Below are positions 1 through 8,442 of a stretch of 49,544 bases of DNA, piece by piece. Where the stretch lies: the NCBI GenBank assembly GCA_019239825.1, contig JAFAZK010000080.1, positions 1 through 49,544 of the forward strand, written 5' to 3'. The DNA comes from Verrucomicrobiota bacterium. Lineage in GTDB: Bacteria > Verrucomicrobiota > Verrucomicrobiia > Chthoniobacterales > JAFAMB01. The translations under genes and the position numbers were made by a program. The notes under the pieces were generated by a model. The model had not been told where the DNA came from, did no database searches, and saw only the letters and a program-made list of their open reading frames with translations. The stretch's first letter is position 1. The number at the start of each line of letters is the position of its first letter.

Positions 1-2
1 CC

Positions 3-290
3 TCGGTTCTGCCCACGCACCCGAGCGTAGCCTCAGTATTACCGACTCATCCAAGTGTCGTCTCGGTTTTACCGACGCACCCGCTCATGGCGTCGGTTCT
101 GCCCACGCATCCAAGCGTAGTCTCAGTTTTACCGACTCATCCGCGTACGGCTTCAGTTTTGCCAACGCACCCGCTTATGGCTTCGGTTCTGCCCACGCAT
201 CCAGGCGTAGTCTCAGTTTTACCGACTCACCCACTCATGGGCTCGGTTTTGCAAGCTCAGCCCACGCAAGGCCCGGATTTTGCCGGCTAG
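3..290 (+). CDS. 3' end of a decapeptide-repeat protein (5' end outside window)
   Basis: The frame is open from the left edge (first full codon at base 3) to a TAG at 288-290. It encodes eight units of SVLPTHPxxx followed by a degenerate ninth unit and the tail PTQGPDFAG. Each unit is 30 bp. SVLPTHP is identical in all eight units, while its codons differ at third positions (CTG, TTA, TTG for Leu; CCC, CCG, CCA for Pro; CAC, CAT for His). This indicates selection on the peptide. A higher-order 90-bp period is visible: units 1, 4 and 7 resemble each other, as do 2, 5 and 8, and 3 and 6. There is no Cys, no membrane segment and no known domain in the visible part. A rho-independent terminator follows at 319. 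I do not recognise the family. The ATG at 87 lies inside the array and is not the likely start. Confidence 0.65.
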   Translation, partial: SVLPTHPSVASVLPTHPSVVSVLPTHPLMASVLPTHPSVVSVLPTHPRTASVLPTHPLMASVLPTHPGVVSVLPTHPLMGSVLQAQPTQGPDFAG

Positions 291-318
291 GCCGGCAGCC
301 TGATTTCGCGACTAAGCC

Positions 319-358
319 ACCCGCGGGGTAGTAAGTTCTACGCGGGTTTCTTTTTTTT
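319..358 (+). terminator. Rho-independent terminator of the decapeptide-repeat gene
   Basis: A perfect 7-bp GC-rich stem (ACCCGCG at 319-325 with CGCGGGT at 341-347) is followed at once by a T-rich tract to 358. It lies 28 bp after the stop of the repeat gene and reads on the plus strand. It is the clearest intrinsic terminator in the window. Confidence 0.8.
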
Positions 359-399
359 GGCCCGGTCTGAGGGGATATTTCTTCCGGGCCGGATTAGGA

Positions 400-1362
400 T
401 TAGGGTTCGGCAAAGCTGGAATGCGCCGCAATGATCTTCCAGCCATCCGGAAACTTCTGCAGATCCATCATCGTGTTACCAACAACGTGGACCTTTGAGT
501 TCGAGTAACTGACGCTCCACCAGTTTGATGCGATAGCAAAATCCGGACTAAGGCGCTTTATTTGTACTCTGGAAGGCTCGGTCGTACCCATCGCATTTGG
601 ATCCGGAAATCCCGTTTTGTATGCCTTATAAAGGATATCCCAGCCCTGATATTGCTCTGCCTGGACGACCACGAAAAGCTCCGGTGATTTCCAGAAGACC
701 GACATGTAACCGTCCACGTCGTGTGCGTTCCATCGCTGGTCCATATTGGCTAGCAGCGAATTGATAGCTTGTATATCGGCTGTTTCCGAGGCGGGATTCC
801 CTTCTGCTCGCTCTGGCGCAATAGAGTCATACTCCCATCCTCGAGAGGTAGCTGGGCTGTACCGTGAGTAAGAGCTGATGATTTTCCACGTACCGTCCAC
901 CTTCTGAACGGTCATCGTCGAAGACCCGACATGTTCTACGTCACGGTCAGCGTAGCGAATCACCCATTCATTCTGAACCAGGGCAAGGTCGGACTTAGTG
1001 ATCCGAATCTGTGTCCGTAGCGGCTGCATGCGCCCCATTTTGTTCGGATTGGAAAGAACCTCCTGATAAGCGCCTTTTAATGCATCCCAACCTTGAAATT
1101 GCTGGTTATCAAAGACGACTAGCAGTTGCGGTGAATTCCAGAAAGCCGACAGATAGCCGTCGACATCATGGGCGTTCCAACGATCCAGGGTCTTAGCCAG
1201 TACGTCGGTGATCGCGTTGAGATCTGTCGCGAATGGGTTGTTTTTGTCCGGCACATGCTCAGGCATCACCGCGTCATATTGCCACCCGCTATTTGCCGTT
1301 TGTTCAGCGAACAGGGGCGCAGTTACAATTGCTAGCACCGCGGATATACACGGAAACCTCAT
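400..1362 (-). CDS. Secreted protein with two tandem NTF2/SnoaL-like (DUF4440-type) domains
   Basis: The protein has about 320 residues. The ATG at 1362 is preferred over an in-frame one at 1407 because it starts directly on a signal peptide (MRFPCISAVLAIVTAPLFA). The mature protein is an internal duplication: both halves contain W-x-YD, RWNAHDVDGY, a FW-SP segment, QGWD, a methionine-containing linker and a final W-KII strand. This pattern belongs to small cone-shaped NTF2-like domains (SnoaL/DUF4440/AtzH-like). Members can be enzymes or ligand-binding proteins, and no catalytic assignment is possible. The gene stands alone; the glp operon ends 220 bp upstream on the same strand. Export and the fold are well supported, the function is unknown. 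Confidence 0.75.
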   Translation of the reverse strand: MRFPCISAVLAIVTAPLFAEQTANSGWQYDAVMPEHVPDKNNPFATDLNAITDVLAKTLDRWNAHDVDGYLSAFWNSPQLLVVFDNQQFQGWDALKGAYQEVLSNPNKMGRMQPLRTQIRITKSDLALVQNEWVIRYADRDVEHVGSSTMTVQKVDGTWKIISSYSRYSPATSRGWEYDSIAPERAEGNPASETADIQAINSLLANMDQRWNAHDVDGYMSVFWKSPELFVVVQAEQYQGWDILYKAYKTGFPDPNAMGTTEPSRVQIKRLSPDFAIASNWWSVSYSNSKVHVVGNTMMDLQKFPDGWKIIAAHSSFAEP

Positions 1363-1510
1363 GAAGGATGGCCTAAGTAATCGATTCTTTGACGCGAATC
1401 CAGCCATTTCTTGTAATTTTTATAATTAAAAAAACGATTTCTAGGAAAAGGCTGGTTAGACAGTGTGCATCGGACGCGCAGATTGTGCGCTTGCGGATCC
1501 CGATATTAAA

Positions 1511-1565
1511 GAAAAAAACAACGGTTCCGGCCGATTTTGACCGCTTTCCGCGGCGCCGCGAAAGC
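1511..1565 (-). terminator. Possible terminator after glpD
   Basis: Downstream of glpD on the minus strand there is a strong hairpin (1543-1565, about 11 bp with one bulge, GCTTTC-type arms around GCGGC/GCCGC), followed about 24 nt later by a run of seven T (read on the minus strand, 1512-1518). The gap between stem and T-run is longer than in a canonical intrinsic terminator, so this is tentative. Confidence 0.35.
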
Positions 1566-1584
1566 CACTCTAGCGTGTCACCAG

Positions 1585-3234
1585 CTACAGTATATAATTT
1601 TTAGCTAGTGTCTGGAATTCTTGCACTTGCGCCTGGATCCAATTCTTGTCGCGACCCAAACGATCTGATAACAACTGTGCCACCTTGGGCGCCGCCTGAC
1701 TGGCGGCACGCGCGTTCAACAACAGTGCGCGAGTCCGGCGCGACAGAATGTCTTCAACGGTCCGGGCCATCTCATTTTCAATGGCCCAATCCGCTTCGGC
1801 AGTCAGATACGGGAGAGCAGGATCGAGCGGCTCGGCGAATGCCGGGTTCTGGCTGACTCGTTTTTCGATCTCGGGACGATCCGAGCCATACACGGCCAAA
1901 TGTTCTGGCGCCTTAAATGTAGCTGCCTCATGGCTATTGCCGTGCAGCGGTAGTTCCGCGGTTTTGGAATCCCGGTGCTCAATGCCGGCTACCTGTTCGG
2001 CGTGATTGATACAATCTTCACCCATATGGCGGTATGTCGTCCATTTACCGCCTGTGATCGTGACTAAGCCCGCCGGGGAAACGATTACCGTATGGGAGCG
2101 GGAGAGCTTAGCCGTACTCGTGCCGCTCCCGTGCTTAACCAACGGACGAAGCCCGGAGTAACAAGCGAGCACATCCGCTTCGGTCGGATCCTCCGCAAAA
2201 TATTTGCCGGCCTCGGACAAAATGAACTGAATCTCGTGCGGCTGGATTCTCGGCTCCTCGATGGGTGCTGGTACGCCGAAGTCGGTCGTGCCCACGAGTA
2301 GGCGGTCATGCCAAGGAATTGCGAATAGGACCCGGCCGTCGGAGGTCTTCGGCACCATCAACGCGGACTTGCTGCGCAAAAACTTCGCCGGGAGCACCAG
2401 ATGTGAGCCCTGGGCGACAGTAATGATCTTCGCGAGGTGCGGATCGTCAAAAAGCCGGATGGTGTCAGAGAAGATACCGGTCGCATTTATAACAACTTTT
2501 GCCCGAACCTGCTGCTCGGTTCCGGATTCGGCGTCTCTTAGGACGGCGCCATTGACCTTGTCACCGTCTTTGGTTAAGGCGACGACCTCGACATAGTTCG
2601 CAGCCAATCCTCCCTGATCGAGAAAGGTGCGGAGAATTGATACCGCGAGGCGGGCATCATCGAATTGGCCATCCAGATAGAGAATCCCGCCCTTGAGGCC
2701 TTGGGTCTCGACATTTGGCAGCAGTTCGATGGTCCGGTTTCGGCTCAGGATTAGCGATTTGCCGAGAGAAAGTTTCCCGGCGAGCGCATCGTAGAGCTTC
2801 ATGCCGGCACCATAGAAGGGGATTTGCCAATAGTGGTAGGCCGGAATAACGAATTGCAGCGGGTGAGCCAAGTGAGAGGCGTTACGCAAGAGCAAGCCGC
2901 GTTCGTGCAACGCCTCTCGCACCAGGGGGACATCGCCTTGTTCCAAATAACGGACGCCGCCGTGCACCAGTTTGGTAGCCCGGCTCGAGGTCCCTTTGGC
3001 GAAGTCGTGTTTCTCCACCAAAAGGACCTTGTATCCGCGGGAAGCCGCTTCTAGCGCGGTGCCAAGACCGGTCGCTCCACCGCCGATGACAAGACAATCC
3101 CAGACCGTCGAGCGATCCGAAATCGCCTGAATCGTTACATCCCTGTTCACAGTTGATTTAGCGCTTTCTGTTGGGTGTTTGATGTTGGGCGGAGTTCGGC
3201 CTTCGAAGAAGCGTCTCACAGTCTTCGACCGCAT
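1585..3234 (-). CDS. glpD: Aerobic glycerol-3-phosphate dehydrogenase
   Basis: This flavoprotein oxidises sn-glycerol-3-phosphate to dihydroxyacetone phosphate and passes electrons to the quinone pool at the inner membrane. The 549 residues match the family length. The FAD-binding Rossmann motif GGGATGLG is at about 51-58, followed by the GlpD/GlpO signature RATKLVHGGVRYLEQGD near 84-100. The C-terminal domain includes GGKWTTYRHMGED. The first roughly 40 residues are an extension relative to E. coli GlpD, but the ATG at 3234 is preceded by a strong Shine-Dalgarno (GGGAGGAGG at 3246-3238, minus strand), so the extension is probably translated. It is the last gene of glpF-glpK-glpD, with 125 bp after glpK. 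Identification is firm. Confidence 0.93.
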   Translation of the reverse strand: MRSKTVRRFFEGRTPPNIKHPTESAKSTVNRDVTIQAISDRSTVWDCLVIGGGATGLGTALEAASRGYKVLLVEKHDFAKGTSSRATKLVHGGVRYLEQGDVPLVREALHERGLLLRNASHLAHPLQFVIPAYHYWQIPFYGAGMKLYDALAGKLSLGKSLILSRNRTIELLPNVETQGLKGGILYLDGQFDDARLAVSILRTFLDQGGLAANYVEVVALTKDGDKVNGAVLRDAESGTEQQVRAKVVINATGIFSDTIRLFDDPHLAKIITVAQGSHLVLPAKFLRSKSALMVPKTSDGRVLFAIPWHDRLLVGTTDFGVPAPIEEPRIQPHEIQFILSEAGKYFAEDPTEADVLACYSGLRPLVKHGSGTSTAKLSRSHTVIVSPAGLVTITGGKWTTYRHMGEDCINHAEQVAGIEHRDSKTAELPLHGNSHEAATFKAPEHLAVYGSDRPEIEKRVSQNPAFAEPLDPALPYLTAEADWAIENEMARTVEDILSRRTRALLLNARAASQAAPKVAQLLSDRLGRDKNWIQAQVQEFQTLAKNYIL

Positions 3235-3237
3235 CGA

Positions 3238-3246
3238 CCTCCTCCC
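3238..3246 (-). promoter_or_regulatory. Strong ribosome binding site deciding the glpD start
   Basis: On the minus strand the bases read GGGAGGAGG three nucleotides before the ATG at 3234. Most genes here lack such a site, so it is informative. It supports the long GlpD amino terminus over a start near residue 29 (GTG at 3150), which has no comparable site. Confidence 0.7.
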
Positions 3247-3359
3247 GCGTCCGCAGGGGAAGGCAGCGCTCCAGGGTTCCGATAAACTTATCGTACCATA
3301 AATGCGCTGCCGCGCTCAGTCCGTTCCCACGTTCCCGGGGCTCCGCGTTGCCGGACTTA

Positions 3360-4847
3360 TTATTGTACCCAGCCTTTGGCTCTGCCTAACGCTTTGCTCC
3401 ACTCGGACTGTAGTTTCTGCCGCTGATCGGCTGACATCTTCGGTTCGAAGGTGCGGTCGATCCCCCAGTGCGAAGCCAGTTCTTCCAGTGACTTGAAGTA
3501 GCCGACTGCCAGGGAGGCGAGATATGCCGAGCCTAGAGCCGTGGTCTCCGTTTCATTGGGGCGGACAACCGGGATGCCCAGAATATCGGCCTGGAACTGC
3601 ATCAAGAGGTTGTTCTTGGCGGCGCCGCCGTCGACGCGTAACTCTGCCAACTTAACACCGGAATCCGCGGTCATGGCCTGCAAGATATCAGCAACTTGAT
3701 AGGCGATACCTTCGAGCGCAGCCCGCGCGATGTGCGCTAAAGTTGCACCTCGGGTTAACCCAACAATAGCGCCGCGGGCATACGGGTCCCAATGTGGTGC
3801 ACCTAATCCTACGAACGCAGGCACAAGATACACACCGCCGTTATCCGGTACCGTAGCGGCCAGGTCTTCGACTTGAGGCGCAGCGTGAATGATCTTGAGA
3901 CCATCCCGCAGCCATTGTACCACCGCACCGGTGATGAAAACGCTACCCTCAAGGGCGTACTCAGTTTTCCCGTGGCCGGCTCTTCGCCAAGCGATGGTGG
4001 TTAATAGCTTGTTCTTGGAAGGCACTCCTTCGGTGCCGGTATTCATCAGCATGAAAGAACCGGTCCCGTACGTGTTTTTCGCCATTCCGGGCTTGGTGCA
4101 CATCTGTCCAAACAACGCGGATTGCTGGTCTCCGGCGATCCCGGCGATCGGGACACCTGCCAGAATGCCGGTGCTTTCTCCATACACTTCGCTCGAGCTC
4201 TTCACCTCAGGTAGCATGGAGCGTGGGACGTTCAGCGCTTTGAGCAATTCATCATCCCAACTCTGGTTGTAGATATTGAGCAGCATCGTTCTAGAGGCGT
4301 TGCTTTCGTCGGTCACATGGACTTTCCCGTCGGTCAGCTTCCAGATCAGCCAGCTATCGATGGTGCCGAACGCGAGCTCGCCCCGGTTCGCTCTGTCTCT
4401 GGCGCCAGGAACATTGTCGAGCAGCCATTGGACTTTAGTTCCCGAAAAGTAGGCATCGATTACGAGCCCAGACTTTTGAGTGACCATCGACTCGAGGCCG
4501 TCCGCTTTCATCTTATCGCAGATAGGCGCAGTCCGCCGATCTTGCCAGACGATGGCGTTATGGATGGGGTCACCCGTTTTGCGATCCCAGACGACGGCCG
4601 TTTCCCGCTGATTGGTAATGCCGATCGCGGCCACATCTTTCGCCGAGATACCTGCGCGTCCTAGCGCATCGGCAGCCACACCGATTTGTGATGCCCAGAT
4701 TTCGTTGGGATCGTGCTCCACCCAGCCGGGCTGTGGAAAAATCTGGGTAAATTCCTTCTGCGCGACGGCGACGACTTTGCCGGTTTCATCAATCACCAGC
4801 GCACGCGAACTGGTGGTTCCTTGGTCAAGAGCTAGCAAGTACTTCAT
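3360..4847 (-). CDS. glpK: Glycerol kinase
   Basis: GlpK phosphorylates glycerol with ATP to sn-glycerol-3-phosphate, trapping it in the cytoplasm for GlpD. The 495 residues match the FGGY-family length (E. coli about 500). The amino-terminal nucleotide loop [13 protein letters not shown] is at 8-20. Internal signatures include [15 protein letters not shown](M)LMNTG and the C-terminal [19 protein letters not shown] segment with the adenosine-binding glycines. It lies 33 bp downstream of glpF and 125 bp upstream of glpD on the same strand, so co-transcription is likely. The ATG at 4847 has no clear Shine-Dalgarno sequence. Identification is firm. Confidence 0.95.
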   Translation of the reverse strand: MKYLLALDQGTTSSRALVIDETGKVVAVAQKEFTQIFPQPGWVEHDPNEIWASQIGVAADALGRAGISAKDVAAIGITNQRETAVVWDRKTGDPIHNAIVWQDRRTAPICDKMKADGLESMVTQKSGLVIDAYFSGTKVQWLLDNVPGARDRANRGELAFGTIDSWLIWKLTDGKVHVTDESNASRTMLLNIYNQSWDDELLKALNVPRSMLPEVKSSSEVYGESTGILAGVPIAGIAGDQQSALFGQMCTKPGMAKNTYGTGSFMLMNTGTEGVPSKNKLLTTIAWRRAGHGKTEYALEGSVFITGAVVQWLRDGLKIIHAAPQVEDLAATVPDNGGVYLVPAFVGLGAPHWDPYARGAIVGLTRGATLAHIARAALEGIAYQVADILQAMTADSGVKLAELRVDGGAAKNNLLMQFQADILGIPVVRPNETETTALGSAYLASLAVGYFKSLEELASHWGIDRTFEPKMSADQRQKLQSEWSKALGRAKGWVQ

Positions 4848-4880
4848 AAGTGATGACTTTGTTTTTAAGGGTTTAGAGGT

Positions 4881-5633
4881 TTAAAAGGTGGGTGGTGGAA
4901 GAGTTCCTAGCGTGGCTTTCCAGACCACGGCACCGAGAATGCCGCCGATGATTGGGCCGACCACAGGAATCCAGGAGTAACCCCAATCTGAGCCTCCTTT
5001 TCCAGGGATGGGCAGGACGGCGTGAGCGATGCGCGGCGCCAAATCACGAGCCGGGTTGATCGCATAACCGGTCGGGCCACCCAGCGATAAGCCAATACCC
5101 CAAACCAGCATACCGACGATGAATGGTCCGAATGCCGCGCCGAGACCCGTGGCCGGTTTCAGATTGGGCCCAAGCATGGCAAGTACTCCGAAAAGCAGAG
5201 TGAAGGTCCCAATAATCTCAGTGACCAGGTTCCAACCGGGCGTCCGAACCGCGGGCCCGGTGCAAAAGACGGCCAGCTTCAGAGCTGAGTTCTCGGTTTC
5301 AGCAAAGTGCCGATTGTAGGCTAACCAAACGATTACGCCGCCGACGAAAGCACCGGTGAACTCTCCTAACAGATAGATGGGGACAGTGGTGGCGTCTACT
5401 CCCTTGGTGCCGATAGCCGCGAGGGCGATAGTGACGGCAGGATTAAGATGAGCGCCGCTGTAGCCCCAGCCGACGTAAACGCCGATCACAACGGCCATAG
5501 CCCATCCGGTGGCGATGACTATCCAGCCTGAGTTTTGCCCTTTGGTTTTGCCTAAGACGACATTAGCGACAACGCCGTCTCCGAAGATGATCAGCATCAT
5601 AGTGCCGAAGAATTCGGACAGGAATATTTGCAT
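4881..5633 (-). CDS. glpF: Glycerol facilitator (aquaporin family)
   Basis: This is a six-helix MIP channel of about 250 residues for glycerol diffusion across the inner membrane. Both half-helix NPA motifs are visible: SGAHLNPAVT and TGYAINPARD. The Asp after the second NPAR marks glycerol channels rather than strict water channels. The start at 5633 (MQIFLSEFFGTMMLIIFGDG) is chosen because it begins on helix 1. A longer reading to 5837 adds 68 polar residues that run through the operator array. It is the first gene of glpF-glpK-glpD. The divergent SorC-type regulator begins about 300 bp upstream. Confidence 0.93.
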   Translation of the reverse strand: MQIFLSEFFGTMMLIIFGDGVVANVVLGKTKGQNSGWIVIATGWAMAVVIGVYVGWGYSGAHLNPAVTIALAAIGTKGVDATTVPIYLLGEFTGAFVGGVIVWLAYNRHFAETENSALKLAVFCTGPAVRTPGWNLVTEIIGTFTLLFGVLAMLGPNLKPATGLGAAFGPFIVGMLVWGIGLSLGGPTGYAINPARDLAPRIAHAVLPIPGKGGSDWGYSWIPVVGPIIGGILGAVVWKATLGTLPPPTF

Positions 5634-5770
5634 ATTGGATTGATGAGGGGGGTTGCTAAGAGGGGATGGTTTAAGCTCCCGTAGACGCAATACGGCTGGC
5701 AGACCTGGAGGGTAATCAAACGCTCCGGACCGGCGTGGCGGGGGGCGATTCTGTCGAGGATGACTCACTC

Positions 5771-5882
5771 TGAACACTCTGTCAACAAGAATGAACGTTC
5801 GTTCAATTGTGAAACGATTCCTTCCGAAAATGAACATTTGTTCTTGCGTGACTTTCGTTCAACATATACGAACCGTTGTTCA
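5771..5882. promoter_or_regulatory. Operator array between glpF and the SorC-family regulator
   Basis: Repeated dyads of consensus TGAACNTTNGTTCA lie in the divergent spacer: TGAACGTTCGTTCA at 5792-5805 (perfect palindrome), TGAACATTTGTTCT at 5831-5844 and CGAACCGTTGTTCA at 5869-5882. Weaker copies are at 5771-5784 (TGAACACTCTGTCA) and 5849-5861. The three best sites start 39 and 38 bp apart. Tandem GAAC/GTTC dyads beside a divergent sugar-binding regulator suggest cooperative binding by the SorC protein encoded at 5931, controlling itself and glpFKD. The sites are seen directly; the binding is inferred. Confidence 0.65.
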
Positions 5883-5930
5883 CGTCGCACCCAGGCGCAG
5901 CCCGGGCCGGTGTTAATAACAAAGTGCTCT

Positions 5931-6893
5931 ATGTCTCCCTCCGAGCAGCAACGGGTCTTGGCGGTCCAAGTCGCCCGTCTTTACTATTATCAAGGGCTCA
6001 CCACCGAAGCCGTGGCGATTGAACTCAAGCTTTCCCGACCCAAGGTCTCCCGCTTGCTAAGTTTCGCCAAACAAACCGGCCTGGTCGAAGTACGTATCCA
6101 AGATGCCTTGGCTCAGCCCCAACGGCTGGAGCAGGATATTCAACGCTCCTTTGGTATTCCTTCGGTCCGGGTCGTGGCGGTACCGCCAAACTCATCGGAA
6201 GACGAATGGTTGCAACGGGTGGCTACCTACAGCGCAAACCACCTTAACGGGTTAGTTCATTCGCAAATGACCATCGGGGTTGCCTGGGGCACCACCCTCG
6301 ATGCAATTTCTCAGCGGCTAGTTCCTAAGCCCTGCAAGGACGTGGATATAGTACAGCTCAATGGTTCGGCTAACGTCTACGCGTTTAATAATTACTATAT
6401 CGGAGAAATCTTTAGCCGGTTCGCAGTGAATTATGGCGCCCGGGCCCATCTGTTCCCGGTACCTACGTTCTTCGATTACCCGGAAACCAAGAAGGCCATG
6501 CTACGGGAGCGTTCGATTCAGCGGCTCTCCAAGATGATTCAACGGGCGGACTTGTTGATCTACAGCATTGGTGCGGTCGGGGCACGTATCCCCAGCCATG
6601 TCTATGTAGGGGGTTATCTAGAAAAGAAAGACTTTCAGGAGTTACGCCGGGTGGGAGCGGTCGGCGATATCGCTACAGTGTTTTTCCGAGACGACGGTAG
6701 CTATGACAATATTCCCCTGAATGCGCGCGCCAGCGGTCCGGATCTTTCTCTTTTCCAAAAAGCGAAACACGCGATGTGTGTCGTCTCCGGGCTTGGGAAG
6801 GTCGCCGGTTTACGCGCCGCGTTAAAAGGCCGGCTCATGAACGAACTGATCGTGGATGAGCCCACCGCGACCGAGTTGCTGAAGCAGCCGTAG
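5931..6893 (+). CDS. SorC/DeoR-type transcriptional regulator, probable glycerol regulator
   Basis: The protein is 320 residues from the ATG at 5931 (MSPSEQQRVLAV). An upstream in-frame ATG at 5760 would add 57 low-quality residues across the operators. A winged helix-turn-helix is at about 10-55 (YYYQGLTTEAVAIELKLSRPKVSRLLSFAK). It is followed by the SorC sugar-binding effector domain with the typical GVAWGTTLDAI and YSIGAVGA loops. The family binds phosphorylated sugars or polyols as inducer. The divergent placement against glpFKD and the dyad array make glycerol-3-phosphate or dihydroxyacetone phosphate plausible effectors, but this is inference. Family assignment is firm and the regulon is probable. 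Confidence 0.85.
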   Translation: MSPSEQQRVLAVQVARLYYYQGLTTEAVAIELKLSRPKVSRLLSFAKQTGLVEVRIQDALAQPQRLEQDIQRSFGIPSVRVVAVPPNSSEDEWLQRVATYSANHLNGLVHSQMTIGVAWGTTLDAISQRLVPKPCKDVDIVQLNGSANVYAFNNYYIGEIFSRFAVNYGARAHLFPVPTFFDYPETKKAMLRERSIQRLSKMIQRADLLIYSIGAVGARIPSHVYVGGYLEKKDFQELRRVGAVGDIATVFFRDDGSYDNIPLNARASGPDLSLFQKAKHAMCVVSGLGKVAGLRAALKGRLMNELIVDEPTATELLKQP

Positions 6894-6912
6894 AAAGTTT
6901 GGCAAAATCTAG

Positions 6913-8304
6913 GTGTACGGTGTGCCGCTCTGGTGGATTGCTTGCCTGGTGAATTCCTTCAGAGCTCGGACTTGGCTTGTCTTAACCGTAGCTCTTGCTG
7001 GGCTGGCTCAGATTGTGGCGTCGTTTTGCTTGATGGTGCTGACTTGGGACGGTGCCGGCTATGTTTTTAATACGATCCAGCGAGGCCATGCGGCGGTCCC
7101 AAACAGTCGCTACAGCGATTACCCACTTCTCGCTGTGGTTTCGCTGTTCAGCTTTCTGATCAACGACTCTCGTTGGTTGGCTTGCATTTATGGATTGGTC
7201 TTAGCGGTGTTACCACTGGGATCTCTGCTGCTCAGTTTTCATTTTTTGAGTGGTTCTCAACAAAAGAGACTCCGGATTTGGCCGGTGCTTGGTATCTTGT
7301 TAAGCGTATTGCCGGGCCAAGCATTTGTGGTGGCCGAAGCCGTACCCGTAGTCCAGGTGTCGTGGGCGGTATGGGCTATGGCAGCGGCGGATATCTCAAT
7401 CTCCAGCGTGGTTTGGTTGGGAATGCTGAATCTGTTTCTGTTTTTTCTGCATCCTTCGTCCGCTCTGGCCTATGCGGTGACTGGCGGATTGTTTGTAGGC
7501 AAAGCCTGGGTAGCAGCCAGCCAACGTCGCAGCAACGCCTGGCTTGGCGCGATTTTTCTCGGATTGGCGGCGGTTCGGTTATGGTATGGGTTAGCTACCG
7601 CAAACAGTTACGAGAGAGGGGAAGAGAGTTTCTCTCAAAACTATCTGGCGTTTCGTGACGCCCTGCCGAGCCTCCGGATGTTGCCGGTTGTTTATTTATT
7701 GGGATTGACCATTCTCGGAGGGGTCACTCAACGAATACCTAAACGATACCTGATCTGGTTAGCGGGATTAGAACTCGCCGCACTCTTAGTCTACGGAGTT
7801 GCTTGGGCGGCTGACCCCAAGGTGTGGGTGAGCGCGTTTGCTTTCCGGCGGTTTGTCTTCGTGGGCGCCTTGCCCTTGGTAGTCATGGGCGACTGGCACT
7901 GGCGGTACGAGCAGGCGGTAAAGATAGATAATTCATCGGAGCCATCCGATTATCGCCTTGGCTGGATCATGGCGGGAAGCGCGGCCGTGTTTTTTATAGT
8001 TTTTGCTACCCAGTCGTTTAGCTGGCGCCAAGAACTGTCGCGTTTTGAAGCGGATCTCAACCGTTGCGATAAGCCGGTGGCGACCATTGCCGATCTGCCA
8101 TGGGTTGCAGCCAGCCCACTGCATCACTGGGCCTCAACCCAGTTGAGCTGTGTCGTTCAAGGGAAGAAAGTGAAAACCGTGTTTGCGCTCGACCCGGAGA
8201 GTGTCCGTGAAAACAAGATATTGCTGTTCCCGGGAGCCTGGTTCCGGCGACGAAACCGGTGGTTCGAGTTTGAGCAAGAGTGGAGCGCCGCGGGAACTAA
8301 ATAA
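6913..8304 (+). CDS. Polytopic integral membrane protein, unknown function (GT-C-like layout)
   Basis: The protein is 463 residues from a GTG at 6913, 19 bp after the SorC gene on the same strand. Many hydrophobic segments run from residue 10 to about 365, and a soluble tail of about 100 residues follows. The first loop, after helix 1, contains LTWDGAGYVFNTIQRG and SRYSDYPL, which recalls the acidic first periplasmic loop of GT-C glycosyltransferases, although no certain DD/DE motif can be placed. It could instead be a transporter-like or polymer-length protein. There is no good Shine-Dalgarno, and nearby GTG codons (6922) are alternatives. I cannot assign a function. Confidence 0.6.
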   Translation: MYGVPLWWIACLVNSFRARTWLVLTVALAGLAQIVASFCLMVLTWDGAGYVFNTIQRGHAAVPNSRYSDYPLLAVVSLFSFLINDSRWLACIYGLVLAVLPLGSLLLSFHFLSGSQQKRLRIWPVLGILLSVLPGQAFVVAEAVPVVQVSWAVWAMAAADISISSVVWLGMLNLFLFFLHPSSALAYAVTGGLFVGKAWVAASQRRSNAWLGAIFLGLAAVRLWYGLATANSYERGEESFSQNYLAFRDALPSLRMLPVVYLLGLTILGGVTQRIPKRYLIWLAGLELAALLVYGVAWAADPKVWVSAFAFRRFVFVGALPLVVMGDWHWRYEQAVKIDNSSEPSDYRLGWIMAGSAAVFFIVFATQSFSWRQELSRFEADLNRCDKPVATIADLPWVAASPLHHWASTQLSCVVQGKKVKTVFALDPESVRENKILLFPGAWFRRRNRWFEFEQEWSAAGTK

Positions 8305-8321
8305 CGAGTAGGCGGCACGCC

Positions 8322-8436
8322 GAAAGTGGACAGGAGCGGACCTAGTAGACTCAGTAGAGAGAGTGGACGCAGCCACTGCAAAGGTCGCTCGGACTAAGGA
8401 CATCCACTCCGTCTACTATGTCCACTCTTGCCACGC
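8322..8436. repeat. Palindromic word-array element, GTGGAC/GTAGAC family
   Basis: The left arm (8322-8367) repeats AGTGGAC, GCGGAC, AGTAGAC, AGTGGAC. The right arm (8391-8433) carries the inverse words GTCCACT and GTCTACT. The short core holds GCAGCCACTGC. It lies between the convergent membrane-protein and halogenase-like genes. The same words recur at 44091-44252 and 45869-46099. Confidence 0.7.
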
Positions 8437-8442
8437 GTTCGA

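Noticed and set aside
1..270. Regular 30-bp repeats that could be taken for a CRISPR array
   Set aside because: The units are directly adjacent with no unique spacers, and they keep an open reading frame.
5634..5837. 68-residue amino-terminal extension of GlpF
   Set aside because: It is polar, not part of the channel family, and reads through the operator array; the ATG at 5633 begins on helix 1.
5760..5930. 57-residue amino-terminal extension of the SorC regulator
   Set aside because: It translates the operator dyads and lacks any conserved start of the family.
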